Below, one piece after another: positions 14,977 through 21,050 of a DNA stretch of 23,509 nucleotides (position 1 is the stretch's first letter; each line of letters starts with the position of its first letter). The notes beneath the pieces were generated by a model. That model was not told the DNA's origin. It searched no databases and saw nothing but the letters and a program-made list of their open reading frames with translations. The DNA lies in contig DYRX01000029.1 of NCBI GenBank assembly GCA_020718525.1, positions 1-23,509 on the forward strand. Reading direction: 5' to 3'. Origin of the DNA: Victivallis vadensis (GTDB lineage Bacteria > Verrucomicrobiota > Lentisphaeria > Victivallales > GWF2-50-93). Made by a program: the position numbers and the translations under genes.

Positions 14977-17012
14977 GCGAAAAAATCGAAAGGGAAGGCA
15001 TCTCCCCAGTCAACTATGTGGGCATTGCGCTTCTCCTTGTCTGCTATTTCGGCGCACTTTGGAATGTCCTCAAAAACACTGGAGAGGAAAAATTCGGAGG
15101 AAGAACAATTGTACGCCTCTGCCATTGGCAGTTGGAAACGGGTGTCCGCTCCGGAGTCGAGGAGATGATAAGACGCTTCGAGGCGGAGAATCCCGGAGTC
15201 AAGATTGAACAGATTCCAATATCCGAACGCGCCTATGCCCAATGGGTTACGACACAGCTTATCGGCAGGACGGCACCAGACATCATCGAGGTCGGCATGT
15301 TCGACACCAGAACCTATCTTGGAAGATATTTTCAGCCTATCACAGACATCATTGACAAACCGAATCCATACAATAAGGACAATCAGTTCAGGGATGTCCC
15401 CTGGAAAGACACTTTCCTGGACGGGATGCAGTCCTCCTACATAAGCGAGCTGGTCGAGTACTACACCGTGCCGCTGAGCCAGTTCACCATAAGAATCTTC
15501 TACAACAAGGATTTGTTCGAGGAAGTGCTGGGAAATTCGAATCCGCCTTCAAGCCTGAAAGAGCTTTTCGACGTCTGTGAAAAGATCGTGAAATATGTCG
15601 AGGCGGCCGACAAGGCTGCCGAAATCCGCGCATCGAAAGAAGGACAGCTCCCTGAAAAATTGAATTTGAACCCGATTTCATCCTCCAGCTATCAGGTGAA
15701 TCTCTTCAAAACAAGGTATGCATGCGCCCTCAGCTCGGACAGAGTTTTGGCGCTTGACAGAGACTTCGACGGCGAAACGCATGACTTCGAGACACTCACA
15801 AGTTTTTTGTCGGGCGAGCTGACCTTTGACGATCCGAAATACAAGGCGTCCAGAGAAATCGTCAAGGACATTGCCAAATATTTCCCGAGGGGCTTCATGT
15901 CGGTTGACAGGATGGATGCCGGCTTCGCTTTTGTTCAGGGGCGCGCCACGATGATAACATCCGGGAGCTGGGATGCTAATTCCTTTGTCAAGCAAATCAA
16001 GGAACAGCCTTTTGGAGATGTGATCAAGGAGGTTGACGGCAAGGCAGTATCGAATTCGAAGGAAGCTGAAGATGCACTTCTGACCTCATCCGTCAGCAAG
16101 TCCGTCAAACTCAAGATTTTGCGGGATCGTCATGAAAAGGTGCTTACAATTGCGCCTAGCCCTGGACCAGAAGGCCAGTCCCTTCTTGACGCATATGGCT
16201 TGAAGTTGAAAGACTGCCTGGACGATTCCGGAAATATTTGTCCGGTCGTCACTTTTGTCCAGTCCTCCTCGCCTGCGAGCAGGGCGGGGCTCAGGAAAAG
16301 GATGCGTTTTGATGTCGGGGTCTTCGATTTTCCAATGCCGCGGAAGGACGATCCGAAGTATGGCGAGTTTTTCAACGGGAAGGTGGCAGAGGTCGTAGCT
16401 CTCGGATTTCCCCTCGGCGTAACAAAATTTTCAAAGAATCAGGACATTGCGATCAAGTTTCTGCAGTTCTGCACCACCCCTGAGAACAATCAGGAATTGA
16501 ACAGGATTTCTCAATGGATTCCCTCTGTCAAAGGCGCGGAACCATTCGGTCTTCTCACAAAATTCGTTCCTGACTACCGGGGATACTGGGGATATTTGAA
16601 CTTCAATTCTGGTCCCCGAAGCACCATGAAGGAGTCCCAGACTTACTGGCCATACATATCCGACGAGGGCGCCTTCGGCTACGACAACTACATAAAGGCG
16701 CTGAAAAACAGTATTCCTTCCGAATCAGCTTACGACTATGAAAGACTGCTCAACGGATACAACGAGTCAATTCCTGACAAGAACTTGCGGAGGAGTTCAG
16801 CCCTTGCCGGATATCTTTTTCCCGATACCGCGGGGACGGCTCAGGCGGAAAAAAATGCCAGAAAGCTTGCCGCCGCATGGGACATCCTGGCATACACAGT
16901 GGTCAAGCCCTTGCTTGTCAGGAATTTTACCGAGGAGCACTTGAAGAAGGACGCCGAAGTGGAATTTCTAAAGCAGTTCAGAAAAACTCACGACAGTTTC
17001 AAGAAGGATTGA
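14973..17012 (+). CDS. Membrane-anchored extracellular solute-binding protein with PDZ insertion
   Basis: This is the substrate-capturing subunit of the adjacent sugar-type ABC importer, 679 residues against about 420-450 in typical family members. One hydrophobic helix (about 14-33) has no lipobox (LLVC lacks a small residue before Cys) and no clear cleavage site, so it is probably an uncleaved anchor with the protein in the periplasm. The binding fold follows: IVRLCHWQLETGVRSGVEEMIRRFEAENPGVKIE (46-79), the APDIIEVG hinge segment, FYNKDLFEEV, and AFVQGRATMITSGSWDANSF (319-338). The fold then breaks for a PDZ-like insert (about 345-443) and resumes at RFDVGVFDFPMP, IAIKFLQFCTTPENNQE and the helical C-terminus. 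It overlaps the TPR gene by 4 bases and precedes the MalF-type gene by 7. The ligand cannot be predicted; carbohydrate is likely from the permease type. Confidence 0.92.
   Translation: MSEKIEREGISPVNYVGIALLLVCYFGALWNVLKNTGEEKFGGRTIVRLCHWQLETGVRSGVEEMIRRFEAENPGVKIEQIPISERAYAQWVTTQLIGRTAPDIIEVGMFDTRTYLGRYFQPITDIIDKPNPYNKDNQFRDVPWKDTFLDGMQSSYISELVEYYTVPLSQFTIRIFYNKDLFEEVLGNSNPPSSLKELFDVCEKIVKYVEAADKAAEIRASKEGQLPEKLNLNPISSSSYQVNLFKTRYACALSSDRVLALDRDFDGETHDFETLTSFLSGELTFDDPKYKASREIVKDIAKYFPRGFMSVDRMDAGFAFVQGRATMITSGSWDANSFVKQIKEQPFGDVIKEVDGKAVSNSKEAEDALLTSSVSKSVKLKILRDRHEKVLTIAPSPGPEGQSLLDAYGLKLKDCLDDSGNICPVVTFVQSSSPASRAGLRKRMRFDVGVFDFPMPRKDDPKYGEFFNGKVAEVVALGFPLGVTKFSKNQDIAIKFLQFCTTPENNQELNRISQWIPSVKGAEPFGLLTKFVPDYRGYWGYLNFNSGPRSTMKESQTYWPYISDEGAFGYDNYIKALKNSIPSESAYDYERLLNGYNESIPDKNLRRSSALAGYLFPDTAGTAQAEKNARKLAAAWDILAYTVVKPLLVRNFTEEHLKKDAEVEFLKQFRKTHDSFKKD
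16005..16301 (+). other. PDZ-like module inserted in the solute-binding protein, halves in permuted order
   Basis: Residues 348-395 match the second half of an HtrA-type PDZ domain: GDVIKEVDGKAV, a helix, then VKLKILRDRHEKVLTI. After a Pro/Gly-rich linker (PSPGPEGQS), residues 408-441 match the first half: YGLKL, a loop, VVTFVQSSSPASRAGLR. In a canonical bacterial PDZ the AGLR segment runs directly into GDVI, so here the break lies at that turn and the natural ends are joined by the linker. The flanking sequences SGSWDANSFVKQ and RFDVGVFDFP are normally contiguous in this binding-protein family, so this is a domain inserted within a domain. Confidence 0.75.
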
Positions 17013-17019
17013 TAGAAAA

Positions 17020-18468
17020 ATGCCAAGAGTCGTAACAGTCAGAGCCTTGTCCAATTACTGGAAAATCTATCTTTTTGTCCTGCCTAGCGTTCTTCTGGTG
17101 GCACTTTTCTCCTACTATCCGGCGGTCAGCGCCATGTTTCATGCCTTCTACAGATGGAACGGCGAAGACATCAACTATTTCATCGGGGACCGCAACTTCC
17201 ACCGTCTTCTGGGAAACTATTGGCCCTGGATTGCGGTGTATGTCCTTTTCTACGCGACACTTATAAGCTCTGCAAAAGACAACCTATTGTCAAGGCTCCT
17301 TCTCTTGGCTTCTGGAATCCTCTCGCCGCTCATCGCAATTGCAGTGCTTCTGAAAGCGGAGCTAGCCTTCTCAAAAATTTTCGGTTTTTCTCCTGCCAGT
17401 GTGGGGATTCTTGTCACTGGCGCAGTCCTGGCAGGCATTTTGTACGCCAGCATCCTGATCAAGTGCGACAGAGACGATGCAAACAAGCGCGCATATTCAC
17501 TGATGCCGCTTGGACTTTTCATCCTGTTCCTGATCAGAAGTCTGGGCTTCGATACGGTATTTGCAGGGATTGTCTCGATTCTGATTCTGGGAATCATCCT
17601 GTGGATGCCACGCCTTTCAGCAAAGTTTCCTAATCTCTCGACCATAAGATCTTTCCAGTCTTTCACCGCACTCTCCTTCTGTTTTTGGGCGCTTGCCAGC
17701 CACGGTGGCGGAGATGTCATCCTATGGTCAGGCTTCGGCGTAATCTCGATTCTGATAGCCTTCAATGTAGTCAAGATGATCCCTTCAATTCTCACCGCCG
17801 TTGTAATCAACAGGCTCAAAAGCGAAAAGATGAACTATTTCTACAGAGTTCTCTTTGTCATCCCCATGATAATTCCCGGCATGGTCTATCTCCTGCTCTG
17901 GAAATTCTTCTTCGAACCCAACATCGGCATATTCAACCAGATCCTGAGTTCCTGCGGGATCATGGACGCGTTGATTTGGCTAGACGTAAAGCTTGACTGG
18001 GGAGGAGTTTTCAAAGCAGGCGTCCAGCCCGTCTGGCTTGGCAACGAAAGCCTGGTCATCCCCGCATTCATAATCTGGGGCTTCCCGTGGGTCGGCGTGG
18101 TCGGAGTCCTCATATATCTTGCCGGTCTTCAGCAGATCGACAAGAGCGTGTACGAGGCGGCGGACATTGATGGCGCCGGGCCGATACAGAAATTCTTCAA
18201 CATAGAGCTTCCCCTCATTCTTACTCAGGTGCGCATAAACATGGTGCTGATGATCATCGGAACAATACAGTCGTATTCCTTTGTCCTGATCCTCTTCGGA
18301 ACCGACGGAGGCCCAAACGGGAAGCTCATGATTCCGGGTCTTTACATGTTCCGTTCGGCCTTCAGGGAAGGCTATGCCGGCTACGCCTGCGCAATCGGCC
18401 TGATACTCTTCTTCTTCATCCTTCTGCTGACGGAGTTCAACAACAGATATTTGAAAGTTGACAAATAA
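17020..18468 (+). CDS. MalF/UgpA-type ABC permease with an extra transmembrane insert
   Basis: This inner-membrane channel subunit of a sugar-type importer has 482 residues, against about 295 in simple UgpA-like proteins. It begins normally with helix 1 (YLFVLPSVLLVALFSYYPAV, 17-36) and RNFHRLL (58-64), which matches the usual NF-x-x-L segment. An insert at about 72-238 holds roughly six hydrophobic stretches. The standard core resumes at FNVVKMIPSILTAVVINRL and YRVLFVIPMIIPGMVYLLLWK. The ATPase-docking EAA loop is YEAADIDGAGPIQKFFNIELPLI (378-400). An even number of extra helices would keep the core topology. The gene starts 7 bases after the binding-protein stop. The insert differs in position from the periplasmic P2 domain of E. 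coli MalF. Confidence 0.92.
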   Translation: MPRVVTVRALSNYWKIYLFVLPSVLLVALFSYYPAVSAMFHAFYRWNGEDINYFIGDRNFHRLLGNYWPWIAVYVLFYATLISSAKDNLLSRLLLLASGILSPLIAIAVLLKAELAFSKIFGFSPASVGILVTGAVLAGILYASILIKCDRDDANKRAYSLMPLGLFILFLIRSLGFDTVFAGIVSILILGIILWMPRLSAKFPNLSTIRSFQSFTALSFCFWALASHGGGDVILWSGFGVISILIAFNVVKMIPSILTAVVINRLKSEKMNYFYRVLFVIPMIIPGMVYLLLWKFFFEPNIGIFNQILSSCGIMDALIWLDVKLDWGGVFKAGVQPVWLGNESLVIPAFIIWGFPWVGVVGVLIYLAGLQQIDKSVYEAADIDGAGPIQKFFNIELPLILTQVRINMVLMIIGTIQSYSFVLILFGTDGGPNGKLMIPGLYMFRSAFREGYAGYACAIGLILFFFILLLTEFNNRYLKVDK

Positions 18469-18484
18469 AGACAGGAAGCCGAAA

Positions 18485-19324
18485 ATGAGACTGATCGGAT
18501 TCAAAAATACCGAGATCCTTTCCGAAATATCGAAGAACATCTTCATCCTGCTGATTCTTTCCGCATCCCTTTTCCCATTCTATGTCATGCTCACAATCAG
18601 CGGGAAGACAAATGCGCAGTTCGCAGGAAATCCCTGGTCCTTCATGCTCCCATTCCAATTCGAAAACTACTCCGTGGCGTGGGGAATCGTGAAAGACTAC
18701 ATATTCAACACCATCTTCCTTTGTGTGACTTCCATAGTGCTGACATTTGTCCTGACGCTGAACGCCGCCTTCTTTTTCGCGCGCTTCAAGGCGCCGGGAC
18801 ACAAATTTCTCTGGTACTTCTTTCTGATACTCATGCTTATGCCACATGTGGCGAACCTGATTCCCCTCTTCATGCTCCTGAAAAATCTTTCACTGCTCAA
18901 TTCCTTCATGGGACTGATTGTTGTATATGTGACCGGCGGACAGGTCATTCAAATCTACATCCTGAAAAACTTTATAGAGGACATCCCGCAGGATCTTTTC
19001 GACGCCGCCGAGGTTGACGGAGCCTCCCTTTTCCAGCAGGTATATAATGTGGTGCTTCCCATGTCAGGAAGCATACTTTCAACGCTCGGGATACTGCAGT
19101 TCATCGGCATATGGAACGACTACATTCTGCCTATGGTCGTAATCAGGGATAACAGCATGCTTCCAATCGCAGTCGGACTTGTCAGCATGGACTCCGAATA
19201 TGTGAAGAACTGGGGACAGTTGATGGCAGGCTACACCATCGCAAGCATCCCCATGGTACTCATATTCATCTTCACAATGAGACTCTTTGTGAAGGGTCTC
19301 GCCTCCGGCGCCGTCAAAGGCTGA
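18485..19324 (+). CDS. MalG/UgpE-type ABC permease
   Basis: This is the second channel subunit, 279 residues, a normal length. It has six hydrophobic segments, beginning with ILLILSASLFPFYVMLTIS, and the EAA docking loop FDAAEVDGASLFQQVYNVVLP near residues 176-196, followed by the conserved WNDYILPMVV. I chose the ATG at 18485 because AGGAAG precedes it at suitable spacing; a TTG at 18458 would add nine residues and overlap the MalF-type gene. It is the last gene of the operon. No ATP-binding subunit is present, so the importer must borrow an ATPase encoded elsewhere, as many sugar importers do with MsmK/UgpC-type proteins. Confidence 0.94.
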   Translation: MRLIGFKNTEILSEISKNIFILLILSASLFPFYVMLTISGKTNAQFAGNPWSFMLPFQFENYSVAWGIVKDYIFNTIFLCVTSIVLTFVLTLNAAFFFARFKAPGHKFLWYFFLILMLMPHVANLIPLFMLLKNLSLLNSFMGLIVVYVTGGQVIQIYILKNFIEDIPQDLFDAAEVDGASLFQQVYNVVLPMSGSILSTLGILQFIGIWNDYILPMVVIRDNSMLPIAVGLVSMDSEYVKNWGQLMAGYTIASIPMVLIFIFTMRLFVKGLASGAVKG

Positions 19325-19360
19325 GCTTCTTTTTTGCAACCTTGCCTCCACTTGTTTTTT

Positions 19361-19381
19361 GCTTTCGGTAAAGCTCCTTTT
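19361..19381 (+). terminator. Weak terminator-like hairpin after the ABC operon
   Basis: GCTTT-CGGT-AAAGC (19361-19374) is a five-pair stem with a four-base loop, followed by TCCTTTT, 36 bases after the MalG-type stop. It fits the end of the operon, but the stem is short and AT-rich. Confidence 0.35.
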
Positions 19382-19585
19382 AGCCAATCTCAGATGTCTG
19401 AATCTGCGTTATTTTTTGGCGGCATTTTTTCGCCCTTTGTATAGTCCGCTGAACAAAGCTTCTAGGGAAGAAGCATCCGGGTCTCAAAGACCATGAAAAA
19501 GTTTTCCCCCATCTAATCAACGGCATTTCATTGCTAAATCAGAAAACAGGGCGACTGTCTGGAAAATGTCGTAAAAGATTACCCG

Positions 19586-19619
19586 CAGGAATCAGCGACT
19601 GATTCCTGGTATCGTTTTT
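19586..19619 (+). terminator. Perfect 10-bp hairpin followed by a T-run
   Basis: CAGGAATCAG (19586-19595) and CTGATTCCTG (19599-19608) pair perfectly around a CGA loop; six bases later comes TTTTT (19615-19619). On the plus strand this resembles an intrinsic terminator with a longer than usual gap before the U tract. It lies 261 bases after the ABC operon stop, so it may end an untranslated 3' region or a small RNA. Confidence 0.5.
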
Positions 19620-19663
19620 CATGGAAAATAAGTTCACACTTTGAATTTATTAAAATGAAAAAC
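19614..19663. repeat. Inverted repeat with arms similar to the 12801 hairpin
   Basis: GTTTTTCAT (19614-19622) and ATGAAAAAC (19655-19663) are perfect reverse complements; an inner AATAA/TTATT pair (19627-19631 with 19647-19651) could extend the structure. The arms share GTTTTTCA and TGAAAAAC with the hairpin at 12801-12841, which suggests a common terminator or repeat type in this genome. Confidence 0.45.
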
Positions 19664-19763
19664 CATAGAACAAGAATGTCTACGGGAACGATTTGAAAAC
19701 AGTACGAGACGATCCTGCGACCGTTTAATAGTGGATTGCGAAACCGTTGGCGCAAAAATCAGG

Positions 19764-20363
19764 TCAGGCTCGTCCGATCCGCCCAAGCATTTCGAGTCTG
19801 CTGACTATCGCATGCAGTCCATTGAAGATTGAGGCGCCAAGGCATGAGATCGCTCCCCCGAGTGCAAAATTGATGCCGTTGAGAGCGAAGAGGAAGAAAA
19901 AAGCCACAGCAAATATCAGATAGTCCACGGAGGCGGCTTTTAGCATTACATAGTTGGGAAAGGAGATTGCTCCCCTTATTCCGCTGTTTTTTCTGAAAGA
20001 GGAGAAGAGCGCGACATTTCCAAGATGTCTGAAGTGGATGCAGGCTTCGAGAAGGATGAAGAAGCCACAGACTATCTCGTAGTATCTGTCGCTCGAGTAA
20101 AGCTTGCATACGCTCAGCAGAAGCCAGATGCCGGACGAACTGATTGTCAGCTCGGAGATGAATCTTAGGAGAAGCCATAGCGGCCTGCGCATCTCCTCCA
20201 TGGAAATGGGTCTTAGGTTGTCTCCGTCTTCGTAGGTTATTATCCCTTTGACGTTCTGATAGTAGAGCCTGGCACCATTGTAGTTCATGATCCAGTCGGA
20301 TACGAAAATGAGAATCCAGACCAGCGTCATGAGCTCGGGAGTGTAAAAGGAACGTTCAAACAT
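19764..20363 (-). CDS. Polytopic membrane protein of unknown family
   Basis: This protein has 199 residues. I do not recognise the family. About four hydrophobic segments are visible: TLVWILIFVSDWIM (about 13-26), LWLLLRFISELTISSSGIWLLLSVC (about 60-85), YEIVCGFFILLEACI (about 93-107) and the long DYLIFAVAFFFLFALNGINFALGGAIS stretch (about 145-171). Between the first two lies a charged loop, ARLYYQNVKGIITYEDGDN. The C-terminus is short and basic. I chose the ATG at 20363 because AGAGG precedes it at ideal spacing; a start at 20453 would add 30 residues of poor quality. It is alone on its strand, divergent from queF, and its neighbours give no hint of function. Confidence 0.75.
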   Translation of the reverse strand: MFERSFYTPELMTLVWILIFVSDWIMNYNGARLYYQNVKGIITYEDGDNLRPISMEEMRRPLWLLLRFISELTISSSGIWLLLSVCKLYSSDRYYEIVCGFFILLEACIHFRHLGNVALFSSFRKNSGIRGAISFPNYVMLKAASVDYLIFAVAFFFLFALNGINFALGGAISCLGASIFNGLHAIVSRLEMLGRIGRA

Positions 20364-20537
20364 TCTAGCCTCTTTTTTCCTGTGTTGCCGCGCCCCCGCA
20401 AAAAACCGTGCGCTCCAAACAAATATATGCTTTAATCCGACAAAATCTATCAATCAATTTTCAAAATGCCAATTTGGATGTATTTTTTTTATTCCGAAAC
20501 GATCTCAACTTGTCGCCAACAATCAAAGGTTAAGCCA

Positions 20538-21050
20538 GTGAAAATAAGATCTGAAATGCCACGAGAAGCAAAAAACGCAAAAAAAAAGCCCCCTGCCCTG
20601 AAAGCGCCCGCCGAGATTATCGGGAATAACGACGAAGCCCGCTTCTCGAAGCTGTCCCTGCTGAAAAAATCCTTCACAAAATATCCGGACAGGCCCGCTG
20701 ACGCCAAGCTCGAGGTCTTCGACAACCTATATGTCGGCAGAAACTACGAGATTGCATTCGACTGTCCGGAATTCACCTCGCATTGCCCGGTCACAGGTCA
20801 GCCTGATTTTGGCGAAATCAGCATCAAATATGTTCCCGACAAGCTCTGCATCGAGAGCAAATCCCTGAAAATTTTTCTTTTTTCATTCCGGAACTGCGAC
20901 ATCTTCCACGAGGAGGCTGTCAATTTGATACTCGATTCGATCGTCAAGGTCTCTCAGCCCGTGCGCGCCGAAGTGATTGGAGCATTCAGACCCAGAGGCG
21001 GCATCTCGATAAAAGTAAAGGCAAACTATGAAAAAGGAAGCGAACAATGA
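20538..21050 (+). CDS. queF: NADPH-dependent 7-cyano-7-deazaguanine reductase QueF
   Basis: QueF reduces preQ0 to preQ1, the nitrile reduction step of queuosine tRNA modification, in the cytosol. From a GTG start it has 170 residues, the size of the single-domain (B. subtilis-type) enzyme. FTSHCPVTGQPDFG holds catalytic Cys83 and Asp90; ESKSLKIFLFSFRN (106-119) is the NADPH-binding QueF motif; FHEE follows with the substrate-binding His124-Glu125; and the end carries AFRPRGGISIKV. I chose GTG because AAAGG lies eight bases before it; the ATG at 20556 has no clear ribosome site, and earlier ATGs add unlikely sequence. A Lys/Pro/Ala-rich head precedes the fold and contains an A9 tract. The stop overlaps argJ by 4 bases. 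No preQ1 riboswitch is visible upstream. Confidence 0.95.
   Translation: MKIRSEMPREAKNAKKKPPALKAPAEIIGNNDEARFSKLSLLKKSFTKYPDRPADAKLEVFDNLYVGRNYEIAFDCPEFTSHCPVTGQPDFGEISIKYVPDKLCIESKSLKIFLFSFRNCDIFHEEAVNLILDSIVKVSQPVRAEVIGAFRPRGGISIKVKANYEKGSEQ
20579..20587 (+). repeat. A9 homopolymer near the start of queF
   Basis: Nine A residues are read within GCA AAA AAA AAG (Ala-Lys-Lys-Lys), in the disordered-looking basic head before the QueF fold. It is the third A9 run found in the first codons of a gene in this window. Confidence 0.55.

Larger units (their letters stand above)
19325..19763. other. 439-bp gene-free region with strong inverted repeats
   Basis: No convincing coding frame exists here. 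The longest reading frame I checked is a 48-codon minus-strand one (19526-19380), Arg/Lys-rich and without a ribosome site. The region holds the tail of the ABC operon, three hairpins listed separately (19361, 19586 and 19614) and an AT-rich centre. From about 19665 to 19763 I see nothing beyond a weak TTGCG/CGCAA pair. Confidence 0.5.

Noticed and set aside
14973..15100. Lipoprotein signal on the solute-binding protein (Cys24 in LLLVC)
   Set aside because: A lipobox needs a small residue (Gly, Ala or Ser) just before the Cys; here it is Val, and hydrophobic sequence continues past the Cys, which suits a membrane anchor better.
17250..17819. A 189-codon minus-strand frame opposite the MalF insert, as an alternative explanation of the insert
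   Set aside because: The plus-strand frame is continuous with conserved permease motifs on both sides and encodes clean membrane helices; the minus frame is Arg/Pro/Ile-rich without motifs.
19380..19526. A 48-codon minus-strand small protein in the gene-free region
   Set aside because: There is no ribosome site, it has random-looking Arg/Lys/Cys-rich composition, and it has no domain or signal sequence.
20364..20537. A preQ1 riboswitch upstream of queF
   Set aside because: I found no preQ1-I or preQ1-II style hairpin with the A-rich pseudoknot tail; the region is AT-rich with a T8 run and no convincing pairing.
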